Position numbers and translations under genes: made by a program. A stretch of 64,000 bases of DNA from Variovorax paradoxus (GTDB lineage: Bacteria > Pseudomonadota > Gammaproteobacteria > Burkholderiales > Burkholderiaceae_C). Below the pieces are notes generated by a model. That model was not told where the DNA came from, searched no databases, and saw nothing but the letters and a program-made list of their open reading frames with translations. The stretch covers positions 5,704,001 to 5,768,000 of the forward strand of contig NZ_JAUSXG010000001.1 of assembly GCF_030815855.1 (NCBI RefSeq). The letters are read 5' to 3'. Below are positions 53,289 through 61,556 of the stretch, in pieces (position 1 is the first letter of the stretch; the number at the start of each line of letters is the position of its first letter).

Positions 53289-55223
53289 TCAACCTCCGTA
53301 AAGATACTGCGGCAGCCACAGCGTCAACCCCGGCCAGATGTACATGAACACCATGCACAGGATCACGATCAGCATGTACGGCATCATCCCCGCGAAGATC
53401 TGGTTGATCGTCACGTGCGGCGGCGATACGCCTTTCAGATAGAAGGCCGACATCGCCACCGGCGGCGAGAGGAACGCCGCCTGCAGGTTGACGAACACCA
53501 GCACGCCGAACAGCAGCGGATCGATCTGGAAGTGCGCGAGCAGCGGCAGGAAGATGGGCACGAAGATGACGATGATCTCGGTCCACTCCAGCGGCCAGCC
53601 CAGCACGAAGATGATCGCCTGCGACAGCAGCAGAAATTGCAGCGGGCTGAGGTTCATGCCGAGCACCCACTCCTCGACGATGCGTTGGCCGCCGAGCAGC
53701 GCGAACACCGCCGAAAAGAGCGCCGAACCCACGAACAGCCAGCAGACCATCGAGGTGGTCTTGAGCGTGAGGAACACGGCCTCCTTGGTCTTCTTGAAAT
53801 TGAGCGTGCCGGCCTGCCAGGCCATGAGAAAAGCCCCCGCCGCGCCGACCGCGGCCGACTCGGTGGCGGTCGTGATGCCGAACAGAATCACGCCCAGCAC
53901 CACCAGCGTGAGCGTGGCGAGCGGCATCACCGACGACACGAGCATGCGCAGGATCTCGAACTGCTCCGCATCCATGCGCCAGTAGTACCAGGCGAGCAGC
54001 GCGAGCGTGAAGAGGCTGGCAAGCAGGAAGCCCGTGTAAAAGGCTTCGGGCACTGCCGCGGTCTTCGGCGCATCTACGGCTTCGCCGAGCTGTTGCAAGC
54101 CGCCCTCGGCGTTCGATGGGGCCGCAGCGGTTTCGCTGCCGGGCGGCTCTTCGACGCCGCCGGCCGGCTCCTGCAGGCCGCCTTCCGATGCGGGTTCCGC
54201 CGGCGGTTCCGATGTCGGCGGCTCGGCCAGTCCGGTGCCGGAGGCTTCGGGCAATGCCGCGGCCGCTGCGGTGCCTTCGGCTTTTTGCGCCGACTGCTGC
54301 TGCACGGCCGGTGCGTTGTTGTCCTTCTGGGAATAGATCGTCACGTACCACCAGACAGAGCCCAGCGTCGCGGCCGCGAGCGCCACCGGCACCAGCGCGC
54401 TCAGCAGCCCGCGCAGCAGCATCCACCACGTGATGCGCACGCCCTCGGCCGTGCCGCGCAGCGCGCGCGCCGGCGACGCCACGGCCGCGGCGAGTGCCGG
54501 CAGCAGGCGCGGCGAATAGCTGGCCGCGAGGTGCGCAACCCAGGCCGAGACCGGCGCGCGCTGCTGGTCGGGTGGCAGCTTGGGAGCCACCTTCGGCTGC
54601 AGCATGGCCCAGCCGATCACGTAGACCAAGTACAGAAAAGCGAGGAAGAAGCCGGGGAACATCGCCGCCGCATAGAGCTTGACGACCGACTGCCCGGCCA
54701 CGGCCGCGTAGACGATGATCATCACCGACGGCGGAATCAGGATGCCGAGCGTACCGCCGGCGGTGATGACGCCGGCCGCAAGGCGCGTGTCGTAGCCGGC
54801 ATTGAGCATCGGCCGCATCGCAATGACGCCCATCAGCACCACCACCGCGCCGACCAGGCCGCTCGCGATGCCCCAGAAAGTGCAGACGATCAGCGTGGTG
54901 ACCGCGAGCGATCCCGGCACGCGGCGGAACGCGAGCTGCACGCTGTGGAACATCTTGTCGACCAGTGCGCCGCGCTCCATCACGTAGCCCATCAACACGA
55001 AAAGCGGGATGGACAGCAGCGTCTCGTTGGTCATGGCCCCGAAGGCGCGCTGCACCATCAGGTCGAAGACCTTGTTGTCGAGCCAGGGCGAGGCGGGATC
55101 GTAGAAGGCGATGAAGCCGAAGAACATGCCCAGGCCCATCAGCGTGAAGGCGGTGGGAAAGCCGAGCATGATCACGACCACGATCAGGCCGAGCATCAGC
55201 ATGCCGAGTGCCGGTTCGCTCAT
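53289..55223 (-). CDS. dctM: TRAP transporter large permease DctM with extra membrane-linker insertion
   Basis: DctM is the substrate-translocating subunit of a sodium-driven TRAP transporter. The 644-residue protein has the family start (MLMLGLIVVVIMLGFPTAFTLMG) and the ends (AGGTLGILIPPSVMIIVYA, ITTATESAAVGAAGA, LSPPVAMSAFYLKG). It is 200 residues longer than usual DctM. The excess (about residues 235-430) contains two additional membrane helices around 265-295 and 395-415 and, between them, a 90-residue linker rich in P, E, G and A. It is coupled to dctQ via a 22-codon ORF. Confidence 0.95.
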   Translation of the reverse strand: MSEPALGMLMLGLIVVVIMLGFPTAFTLMGLGMFFGFIAFYDPASPWLDNKVFDLMVQRAFGAMTNETLLSIPLFVLMGYVMERGALVDKMFHSVQLAFRRVPGSLAVTTLIVCTFWGIASGLVGAVVVLMGVIAMRPMLNAGYDTRLAAGVITAGGTLGILIPPSVMIIVYAAVAGQSVVKLYAAAMFPGFFLAFLYLVYVIGWAMLQPKVAPKLPPDQQRAPVSAWVAHLAASYSPRLLPALAAAVASPARALRGTAEGVRITWWMLLRGLLSALVPVALAAATLGSVWWYVTIYSQKDNNAPAVQQQSAQKAEGTAAAAALPEASGTGLAEPPTSEPPAEPASEGGLQEPAGGVEEPPGSETAAAPSNAEGGLQQLGEAVDAPKTAAVPEAFYTGFLLASLFTLALLAWYYWRMDAEQFEILRMLVSSVMPLATLTLVVLGVILFGITTATESAAVGAAGAFLMAWQAGTLNFKKTKEAVFLTLKTTSMVCWLFVGSALFSAVFALLGGQRIVEEWVLGMNLSPLQFLLLSQAIIFVLGWPLEWTEIIVIFVPIFLPLLAHFQIDPLLFGVLVFVNLQAAFLSPPVAMSAFYLKGVSPPHVTINQIFAGMMPYMLIVILCMVFMYIWPGLTLWLPQYLYGG

Positions 55224-55288
55224 TCCGAAACCTCCGTGCTTCGCACTGCGATGCGAGCTTGCTTGGGGCGGCCCGGCGCGGCGCTCAT
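55220..55288 (-). CDS. 22-codon bridging ORF between dctQ and dctM, made of repeat sequence
   Basis: ATG 55288 overlaps the dctQ stop (ATGA) and the TGA at 55222-55220 overlaps the dctM start (ATGA). A ribosome could thus pass from dctQ over this ORF to dctM. The peptide is basic and Ala/Arg-rich without membrane segment. Its DNA contains GCCGGGCCGCCCCAAG, shared with the kdpB insertion. It may be only a coupling device, not a functional peptide. Confidence 0.45.
   Translation of the reverse strand: MSAAPGRPKQARIAVRSTEVSE
55240..55284 (-). repeat. Second copy of the GC-rich dispersed repeat (dctQ-dctM junction)
   Basis: Read on the minus strand, GCCGGGCCGCCCCAAG followed by CAAGCTCGCA and GCAGTGCGAAGCAC resembles the element inside kdpB and repeats I associate with Variovorax intergenic regions. 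It forms the 22-codon bridging ORF. Confidence 0.55.
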
Positions 55289-55953
55289 GCGGCACCCCCG
55301 GTCGTGTCGCTCTTGCGCTGCTGCGCGGCCTGCTCGATGGACTTGGCCTTGTCGATCACCTCGCGCTTGTCGGCTTCGTCGACATAGCTGCTGCCGGCGA
55401 GCTGGTCTCCGACCACGTCCATTTCTTCCGCGTCCTTCAGGCGCGGCGTCCATGCACCGGTTTTCAGGCACAGCGCGCAGCGCACCATCTCCGCGATGCC
55501 CTGCACCAGCAGCACGGCGCCGGCCACTGGGATCACGAACTTGAAGGGGTACACCGGGATCGGGTCGGCATTGAAGGTCTGCTCGCGCATCGCGAGCGAT
55601 TCACCGAAGTAGGTCCAGCCCGACCAGGTGAGCGCCACCACGCCCGGCAGAAAGAAGATGGCGAACAGCACGAGGTCGAGCGCGGCCTGCGTGCGCGGCT
55701 TCATGCTGCCGTAGAAGAAGTCGCCGCGCACATGGCCGGCCTGCGACAGTGTGTAGGCGCCGCCCATCATGAAGAGCGTGCCGTAGAGCATGTTGTTGGC
55801 ATCGAAGATCCAGGCGGTGGGCGCATTGAGCGCATAGCGCTTGAAGACCTCGCCGCACACCAGCAGCATCAGTGCCACGATGAGCCAAGAGAAGGTCTTG
55901 CCCACGACCATGCTGAACCGGTCGACGGCGTGGAGGAAGCGTTGAATGGTCAT
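55285..55953 (-). CDS. dctQ: TRAP transporter small permease DctQ
   Basis: The 222-residue membrane protein has four helices (about 20-40, 53-72, 93-112, 136-156) and the DctQ core FSWLIVALMLLVCGEVFKRYALNAPTAW. A 60-residue cytosolic tail with acidic and basic patches follows. It pairs with DctM in the TRAP complex. It lies 74 bp after dctP, with a stable hairpin between them, and overlaps a 22-codon ORF leading to dctM. Confidence 0.95.
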   Translation of the reverse strand: MTIQRFLHAVDRFSMVVGKTFSWLIVALMLLVCGEVFKRYALNAPTAWIFDANNMLYGTLFMMGGAYTLSQAGHVRGDFFYGSMKPRTQAALDLVLFAIFFLPGVVALTWSGWTYFGESLAMREQTFNADPIPVYPFKFVIPVAGAVLLVQGIAEMVRCALCLKTGAWTPRLKDAEEMDVVGDQLAGSSYVDEADKREVIDKAKSIEQAAQQRKSDTTGGAA

Positions 55954-55979
55954 GACGTTCTAGGTGGGCCCGTTCGTGG

Positions 55980-56014
55980 AACGCCGCGGACCGGCTTTGC
56001 CGGGCCACGGTGTT
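55980..56014 (-). repeat. REP-like hairpin between dctP and dctQ
   Basis: A 16-bp imperfect stem (AACGCCGCGGACCGGC with GCCGGGCCACGGTGTT, two mismatches, one G-T pair) with a TTT loop lies just after the dctP stop. It probably protects the dctP mRNA 3' end or attenuates transcription so that the receptor is made in excess over the permease. Confidence 0.65.
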
Positions 56015-56027
56015 GCCCCCTGAAGGG

Positions 56028-57137
56028 TCAGCTCTTCTTCTTGCCGAAGTAGTGGTTGTAGGCCATCTTGAAATCGACGCCGTAGTCGTTCTGCCACTGC
56101 AGCGCACGCTCGGCGAACACGCGCTGCGAGTCGAGCACCTTCTTGAACAGCGGGTTCTCTCCGGCCTTCTTCTCCACCGTCTTGTCCCATGCAGCGAGCT
56201 GCGCGCGCAGCACCGCATCGGGCGTCTTGTAGAACTTGATGCCGGCTTTCTTCATGTCGGCATAGTCCTGCGAGTTGCGCTGCACCGCCTTCCAACTCAT
56301 GTCGGCGCTCGCGGCCTGCACGGCGTAGTCGATGATCGAGCGCAGCTCTTGCGACAGCGCGCTGTACTTGCCCTTGTTGAACAGCACCTCGAACTGCTCG
56401 CCCGACTGGTGAAAGCTCTGCAGCATGCAGTTCTTCACCACGTCGGGGAAGCCGAGCGTGCGGTCGCTCGATGCGTTGTTGAACTCGGCTGCATCGATCA
56501 GCCCGCGGTCGAGCGCGGGCACGATCTCGCCGCCGGGCAGCGGGTTCACGGCCGTGCCCATCTCGGTGAACATGTCCACGGCCAGCCCCACGGTGCGGAA
56601 CTTGAGCCCCTTCATGTCCTCGACCTTGGCGATCGGCTTCTTGAACCAGCCGAGCGGCTGCGTCGGCATCGGGCCGTAGAGGTACGACACCACCTCCATG
56701 TTCAGGCTCTTGTAGATTTCATCGAGCAGCACCTTGCCGCCACCGTAGTTGTGCCAGGCCAGCACGGTGTTGGCGTCCATGCCGAAGCCAGGGCCCGACC
56801 CCCACAGCGCGAGCGCCGAGTTCTTGCCGTAGTGGTAGGCCACCACGCCGTGGCCGCCGTCGAGCGTGCCCTTGTTCACCGCCTCCAGCAGCTGGAACGC
56901 GGGGACCACGGCGCCGGAGGGCAGCACTTCGATCTTGAGGCGGCCGCCGGCCATGTCGTTGACTTTTTTGGCGAAGTCGCTGGCGTACTCGTGGAAGATG
57001 TCCTTGGCCGGCCAGGTGCTCTGGAAGCGCAGCGAAGTGGTCTGGGCCATGCTGACCATGGGCGCCGACATGGCGCCCGCAGCCACGGCCGCGCCCTTGA
57101 GAAGGCTGCGGCGGCGGGGTGATTTGCTCTCTGTCAT
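56028..57137 (-). CDS. dctP: TRAP transporter substrate-binding protein DctP
   Basis: The 369-residue periplasmic receptor has a Tat-type signal (SPRRRSLLKGAAVAAGA) and the DctP/TakP features: the arginine in KGLKFRTVG that binds a carboxylate, and GGEIVPALDRGLIDAAEFN. The FNNASSDRTLGFPDV region recalls receptors for 2-oxo or hydroxy acids, so the ligand is probably an organic acid. ATG 57137 is preferred over 57152 because GGAGAGAG precedes it. It is the first gene of the TRAP operon. Confidence 0.95.
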   Translation of the reverse strand: MTESKSPRRRSLLKGAAVAAGAMSAPMVSMAQTTSLRFQSTWPAKDIFHEYASDFAKKVNDMAGGRLKIEVLPSGAVVPAFQLLEAVNKGTLDGGHGVVAYHYGKNSALALWGSGPGFGMDANTVLAWHNYGGGKVLLDEIYKSLNMEVVSYLYGPMPTQPLGWFKKPIAKVEDMKGLKFRTVGLAVDMFTEMGTAVNPLPGGEIVPALDRGLIDAAEFNNASSDRTLGFPDVVKNCMLQSFHQSGEQFEVLFNKGKYSALSQELRSIIDYAVQAASADMSWKAVQRNSQDYADMKKAGIKFYKTPDAVLRAQLAAWDKTVEKKAGENPLFKKVLDSQRVFAERALQWQNDYGVDFKMAYNHYFGKKKS

Positions 57138-57249
57138 GTTGTCTCTCTCCATACAAGTTCTGACTGAAGAAACCCTGCCCGCCTTCTTGGCGTTATGTTC
57201 GGCAGGCCCATCCGCATCTTTGGCGCGCTGGAATATGCGACAAACAGGG

Positions 57250-57269
57250 TTTTCACGAACTGGTGAAAA
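57250..57269. promoter_or_regulatory. Inverted repeat in the dctP/rhodanese divergent promoter
   Basis: TTTTCAC-N6-GTGAAAA is a perfect 7-bp dyad midway between the two divergent genes. It is a likely regulator-binding site; no regulator gene is next to it. Confidence 0.5.
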
Positions 57270-57307
57270 ATTCCACCATCCGGCGGGGCTCCGGGACAAC
57301 CCACAGA

Positions 57308-57332
57308 GGGCTGCTTCCCTGAAGCAGCCCTG
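57308..57332 (+). promoter_or_regulatory. Strong hairpin in the leader of the rhodanese gene
   Basis: AGGGCTGCTTC-CCT-GAAGCAGCCCT is a perfect 11-bp stem with a 3-base loop 22 bases before the rhodanese ATG and just ahead of its AAAGGA. It is not followed by a U-run, so it may act on mRNA stability or translation. Confidence 0.55.
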
Positions 57333-57354
57333 TCTATCGAAAGGATTCAAAGAC

Positions 57355-57768
57355 ATGACTGAACCCGTTGGGGAAAAGGGCTATGCGGGCGACGTGACGC
57401 CCGAACAGGCAGCGCAATGGATGGCGAGCGGCGAGGCGGTGCTGGTCGACGTGCGCAGCGACGCCGAGCGCGAGTGGGTCGGCTACGTACCCGGCGCCGT
57501 GCCGCTGGCCTGGAAGCAGTGGCCGGGCATGGCGCTCAATCCGGCCTTCGACGGCGGCATCCGTGCCGCGGGGGAGGACGGCAAGAAGAAACTGGTGCTG
57601 CTGTGCCGCAGCGGCGTGCGCTCCATCGCTGCCGCGAGGCGCGCCACCGAACTGGGGCTGGAGGCCTACAACATTCTGGAGGGGTTCGAAGGCAATCCGG
57701 ACGACAACGGGCACCGGGGCGTGCTCGGCGGCTGGCGCAAGCGCGGGTTGCCTTGGAAGCAGAACTAG
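57355..57768 (+). CDS. Rhodanese-domain protein
   Basis: The 137-residue cytosolic protein is one rhodanese domain with the active-site loop CRSGVRS (C84) and conserved VDVRSDAEREWVGYVPGA. It likely transfers sulfur from a persulfide to an acceptor; the loop type is typical of single-domain sulfurtransferases. AAAGGA precedes ATG 57355. It diverges from the TRAP operon over 217 bp with a dyad and a leader hairpin. A link to uptake of a sulfur compound is possible but unproven. Confidence 0.92.
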   Translation: MTEPVGEKGYAGDVTPEQAAQWMASGEAVLVDVRSDAEREWVGYVPGAVPLAWKQWPGMALNPAFDGGIRAAGEDGKKKLVLLCRSGVRSIAAARRATELGLEAYNILEGFEGNPDDNGHRGVLGGWRKRGLPWKQN

Positions 57769-57800
57769 GGTTCACCATCAGCGTGCCCAGGTGCCCAGGG

Positions 57801-57889
57801 CATCGGGTGCTCCGTGCAGCGAAATAAAGGAGGAGCCCGAAGGGCGGGGGACATTCGCGGAGGGGAGTACCCGGTGGCCTGTGCACAAG
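57801..57889. repeat. Intergenic repeat of a Variovorax-type family
   Basis: The segment with GAAATAAAGGAGGAG, GGGGGACATTCGCGG and GGGGAGTACCCGG between the rhodanese gene and Kbp contains no ORF of note and resembles an intergenic repeat I associate with Variovorax genomes. No second copy was found in this window. Confidence 0.4.
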
Positions 57890-57913
57890 CCCTGAACAGC
57901 AGCGCCAAAAGAC

Positions 57914-57943
57914 AAAAGGCCCACCGTCTCCAGTGGGCCCTTT
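57914..57943 (-). terminator. Terminator after kbp
   Basis: GGCCCAC-N8-GTGGGCC with A4 and T3 at the outer ends; on the minus strand the stem is followed by TTTT, so it mainly ends the Kbp gene. It may also serve the convergent rhodanese gene. Confidence 0.75.
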
Positions 57944-57962
57944 CAGCGGCGAGTGAATCAGC

Positions 57963-58424
57963 TCAAAGCGCCGGAATGCGCAGCTTCTGCCCCGGGTAGA
58001 TCTTGTCCGGGTGGCTCAGCATCGGCTTGTTGGCTTCGAAGATCGCGTTGTACTTGTTGGCATCGCCGTAGTACTTCTTCGAAATGGCGGAGAGCGTATC
58101 GCCCTTCACCACGTCGTGGTACTGGGCGGGCGGGGCCGCCGGTGCGACCAGCTTGTTGTCGACGCTCGTCACATTGGCCACGTTGCCCGCGGCGAGCCCG
58201 GCCTTTTCGCTCGCTTCCTGCGACGGTGCCTGGCCGGCCAGCGTGACCACGCCCGTTGCGGCTGCATAGGTCACTTCCAGCCCTGTGAGGCCGAGGTTCT
58301 GCGTCTCGATGTAGGTCTTGATGGCAGCCGCGGCCTTGGTGTTGGCGTCCGGCTCGGCGGCCTGGGCCGATGAACCGCCGAACAGCTTTTCTCCTGCTTC
58401 CTTGATGAAACTCAGCAAGCCCAT
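57963..58424 (-). CDS. kbp: Potassium-binding protein Kbp (BON-LysM, YgaU-like)
   Basis: The 153-residue cytosolic protein begins MGLLSFIKEAGEKLFG, has a BON domain (about 28-95) and a C-terminal LysM domain (about 105-152, VKGDTLSAISKKYYGDANKYNAIFEANKPML). Escherichia coli Kbp has the same layout and nearly the same termini; it binds potassium and is induced by osmotic stress. No signal peptide is present, in line with this role and not with cell-wall binding. It is monocistronic with its own terminator. Confidence 0.92.
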   Translation of the reverse strand: MGLLSFIKEAGEKLFGGSSAQAAEPDANTKAAAAIKTYIETQNLGLTGLEVTYAAATGVVTLAGQAPSQEASEKAGLAAGNVANVTSVDNKLVAPAAPPAQYHDVVKGDTLSAISKKYYGDANKYNAIFEANKPMLSHPDKIYPGQKLRIPAL

Positions 58425-58550
58425 GGGGTACTCCTTCTGCCTTGGTTGTGGGGAATCGCGACTGTAACGGCGGCGCGTGACCGCGGCGCGTAGTCCCGCG
58501 CCGCAAGTGCAAGCGGCGGTAAGCGGCATAAAGTCGCAATAATCCCGCCC

Positions 58551-59321
58551 ATGGCATCCCCCTTCCTTGCGATCGACATCGGCAACACCCGCCTCAAATG
58601 GGCTCTCTACGATGCGGCGCATCCGGGGGCCGCTCTCGTGGCGCACGGGGCGGAGTTTCTCGACCACATCGAACGGCTGGCCGACGGCCCGTGGGCCAAC
58701 CTGCCCGCGCCCGGTTCCATGCTCGGCTGCGTGGTGGCCGGCGATGCGGTGCGCCGCCGTGCCGAGGAGCAGATCGAAGAGCGCTTCGAATGCGCGCCGC
58801 GCTGGGTGGTGTCGAGCGTGGCCGAAGCGGGCATCGTCAACGGCTACGACCATCCGACGCGCCTCGGGGCCGACCGCTGGGTGGCGATGATCGGCGCGCG
58901 GCACCGCATGCTGGGCACGGGGCCGGCGCGGCCGATGGTGGTGGTGCTGATCGGCACCGCCGTCACGGTGGAAGCGATCGACGCCAGCGGCAAGTTCCTC
59001 GGCGGGTTGATCCTGCCGGGCCACGGCATCATGCTGCGCGCGCTGGAGTCGGGCACCGCCGGGCTGCACGTGCCCACCGGCGAGGTGCGCGAATTTCCCA
59101 CCAACACCAGCGACGCGCTCACCAGCGGCGGCACCTACGCCATTGCGGGTGCCGTGGAGCGCATGGTGCAGCACGTGCGCTCGCACTGCGGCGCCGAGCC
59201 GGCCTGCTACATGACCGGTGGCGCGGGCTGGAAGATGGCGCCCGTCATGAACGGGGACTTCGAGCTCGTCGAGAGCCTGATCATGGACGGGCTTCTTGTG
59301 ATTGCCCAAGCACGAGGCTGA
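58551..59321 (+). CDS. coaX: Type III pantothenate kinase
   Basis: CoaX phosphorylates pantothenate in CoA synthesis. The 256-residue protein has the ASKHA phosphate motif [10 protein letters not shown] (9-18), the pantothenate-binding GADRW and [10 protein letters not shown]. It is the type III enzyme, insensitive to CoA feedback. Usually it follows birA in this group of bacteria, but here it stands alone between Kbp and a convergent serine hydrolase gene. Confidence 0.95.
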   Translation: MASPFLAIDIGNTRLKWALYDAAHPGAALVAHGAEFLDHIERLADGPWANLPAPGSMLGCVVAGDAVRRRAEEQIEERFECAPRWVVSSVAEAGIVNGYDHPTRLGADRWVAMIGARHRMLGTGPARPMVVVLIGTAVTVEAIDASGKFLGGLILPGHGIMLRALESGTAGLHVPTGEVREFPTNTSDALTSGGTYAIAGAVERMVQHVRSHCGAEPACYMTGGAGWKMAPVMNGDFELVESLIMDGLLVIAQARG

Positions 59322-59336
59322 CGCCAGCCTGAGAGC

Positions 59337-60665
59337 TCAAGGGCGCATGAGCGCGTCGGCCACCGCCTGGAACGCCGGCAGCGTGAGCGGGTCGTTCCCC
59401 GCATTGCCCGCCACCGGATGCGCGGCATAGCGCACGATCACCATCTCGGCCTTCGGATCGACATAGATGCTCTGGCCGTGGATGCCGCGTGCCATGTAGG
59501 CGCGGTGCGGGTTGTTCGTGACCCACCACATGTTGCGGTACGACCAGCCCGGCAGCAGCGCGTAGCCGGCCTTGGCGAACTTGGCGGGATCGCCGCCGCG
59601 CGCAATGTCTTCGACCACCGCCTTGGGAATGGCCTGCTGCCCGTTCGGTGCCCGGCCGCCGTTGCGCATGGTCTCGCCGAAGCGCGCGATGTCGCGCAGC
59701 ACGGTGTTGAGCCCGCCGCCGCCCGATTCGGTGCCGATGCGGTCGACCATGAAGTAGGCGTCCTGTTCGGCGCCGATGCGGCGCCAGATCTTTTCGCTCA
59801 GCAGGTCGGCGAGCGGCTGGTTGCTGGCGCGGCGCAGGATCCAGGCGAGCACCTCGGCATTCACCGTCTTGTAGGCAAAGCCGGCGTCATGCGCGCCTTC
59901 CTTCTGCAGCGTGGCAAGGAATTCGTAGAACGACTTCGGGCCGGCGTAGTTCGGGCCTTGGGCCAGCATGCCGCCGGCGCGCGCATAGTCCCAGACCTCG
60001 GCCTTCGGATCGGCGTAGTTTTCGGAATAGCGCACGCCGATGGTCATGTCCATGACCTGGCGCACCGTGGCGTCGCCGTAGGCCGTGTCCTTGAGCTCGG
60101 GGAGGTATTTGGTGACCGGCGCGGACGGATCGAGCTTGCCCTCGTCAGCGAGGATGGCCGCGAGCGTGCCGACGAAGGACTTGGTGACCGACATCGCGAT
60201 GTGCGGCCGCTCGGGCGTGAGCGCGCCGAAGTATTTTTCGTAGACCACACGGCCGCGGTGCATCACCAGGATGCCGTCGGTGTAGGTGCGCGGGATCATT
60301 TGCGCGAAGGTCACGGTCTCGCCCGTACTCCCCAGAGGCTTGAACGTGACGGCCTCGATGTCGTTGCGCGGCGCCGCCGGCAACGGGCTGGCCGTGCCGC
60401 TGCCGCGCCACACGTTGGCGGTGGGCACCGTTTCGCGCGCGTGCGAGAAGCTCCAGCGCGTGCGCGGAAACACGCCGCCGGCCGGGTTGTCGAAGGTGAT
60501 CAGCTTATCGGGCGGCGGCGGAAAGCCCTTCATCCAGCCCATGGCCTCGACCGAAGTGGCCGCGGGGTCGGGTGGCGCGGCGGGCGCGGGCGTCTGTGCG
60601 TTGGAGGTGTTCACGGCAAGGAGTGCGAAGGCGGCGGCAAGCGCCGTGCGTTTGAAGAGGGGCAT
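59337..60665 (-). CDS. Exported serine hydrolase of the beta-lactamase/PBP family
   Basis: The 442-residue protein has a signal peptide (core LAAAFALLAVNTSNA, cut near 23) and the beta-lactamase-like nucleophile motif SxxK in MSVTKSFVG and a YxN-type motif in VRYSENY. The MHRGRVVYEKYFG segment is typical of class C-like esterases. It is likely a periplasmic esterase or D-peptidase-like enzyme, not necessarily a beta-lactamase. It lies 30 bp after an enoyl-CoA hydratase gene and may share its transcript. Confidence 0.9.
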   Translation of the reverse strand: MPLFKRTALAAAFALLAVNTSNAQTPAPAAPPDPAATSVEAMGWMKGFPPPPDKLITFDNPAGGVFPRTRWSFSHARETVPTANVWRGSGTASPLPAAPRNDIEAVTFKPLGSTGETVTFAQMIPRTYTDGILVMHRGRVVYEKYFGALTPERPHIAMSVTKSFVGTLAAILADEGKLDPSAPVTKYLPELKDTAYGDATVRQVMDMTIGVRYSENYADPKAEVWDYARAGGMLAQGPNYAGPKSFYEFLATLQKEGAHDAGFAYKTVNAEVLAWILRRASNQPLADLLSEKIWRRIGAEQDAYFMVDRIGTESGGGGLNTVLRDIARFGETMRNGGRAPNGQQAIPKAVVEDIARGGDPAKFAKAGYALLPGWSYRNMWWVTNNPHRAYMARGIHGQSIYVDPKAEMVIVRYAAHPVAGNAGNDPLTLPAFQAVADALMRP

Positions 60666-60695
60666 GGGTTTACAAGGCTCCGTTGGAATCGATCA

Positions 60696-61520
60696 TCAAC
60701 GACCGCTGAAACGCGCGGGGCGGCGTTCGACAAAAGAGCGCACGCCTTCGGCCGCGTCTTCGCTGTTCGCCAGGCGCTTCTGCGTCTCGATGAATTCCGA
60801 CACCGCCGCGAGCGGCCCGTGTTCCACAGCCTTGATCACGTTGAGCCGGGTGGCCACCACCGCCTGCGGCGCCTGCGCCGCAATGCGCTGCGCAATGGCC
60901 AGCGCTGCGTCGAGCTCCTGCCCGGCCGGCACCACCTTCTGAACGAAGTTCAGGCGGTACGCCTCGGCACTGTCGAACTCGTCGGCCGTGAGCAGGTGCA
61001 GCATCGCATTGCCCACGCCCGCGCGTTCGGCCATGCGCAGCGTGGCGCCGCCCGTGGCCATGATGCCGCGCTGTACTTCCATCTGCGAGAAGCGGCAGTT
61101 GTCGGCCGCCACCACGATGTCCGCGCCCAGCATCAGTTCGATGCCGACCGTGAAGCAGATGCCTTTCACCGCCGCCACCATCGGCTTGCTGCGGCGGCGG
61201 TAGCCGGGCAGGCCGAAGTCGTGCGGCTCCACCAGCCCGGCCGGAATCGCCTTCTCGCCGCGCTTCATGTACTCGGTGACCGCGGGCAGGTCCAGGCCCG
61301 CCGTGAAGTGGTCGCCGAAGGCATGCAGCACGCCCACGCGCAGGTCCGGGTCGTCGTCGAGCCGGGTGTAGGCCTCGGCCAGCTGCTTGAACATCGGCGG
61401 CGTCCAGCCGTTGCGCTTGGCGGGGCGGTTGATGCCGATCAGCAGCACGTGGCCGATGACCTGCGTGTCGATGCAGCCTTCGGCCGGTGGAGCGGCCGGA
61501 GTGATGGGGGCGGCGGTCAT
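60696..61520 (-). CDS. Enoyl-CoA hydratase/isomerase-family protein
   Basis: The 274-residue crotonase-fold protein has both oxyanion-hole segments, HAFGDHFTAGLDLPA and AAVKGICFTVGIELMLGADIVVAADN, and a glutamate in QMEVQRGIM at the usual catalytic place. It probably hydrates an enoyl-CoA in fatty or aromatic acid degradation. It is 36 bp downstream of a 3-hydroxybutyryl-CoA dehydrogenase gene on the same strand, a classical beta-oxidation pair. Confidence 0.9.
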   Translation of the reverse strand: MTAAPITPAAPPAEGCIDTQVIGHVLLIGINRPAKRNGWTPPMFKQLAEAYTRLDDDPDLRVGVLHAFGDHFTAGLDLPAVTEYMKRGEKAIPAGLVEPHDFGLPGYRRRSKPMVAAVKGICFTVGIELMLGADIVVAADNCRFSQMEVQRGIMATGGATLRMAERAGVGNAMLHLLTADEFDSAEAYRLNFVQKVVPAGQELDAALAIAQRIAAQAPQAVVATRLNVIKAVEHGPLAAVSEFIETQKRLANSEDAAEGVRSFVERRPARFSGR

Positions 61521-61556
61521 GGTGGTTGTCTCCTTGTTTTTTTGTTCTTGCCGTGC

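Noticed and set aside
57180..57260. Possible sigma-54 promoter before the rhodanese gene
   Set aside because: TGGCGCG and a later ATATGC have the wrong spacing for the -24/-12 elements.
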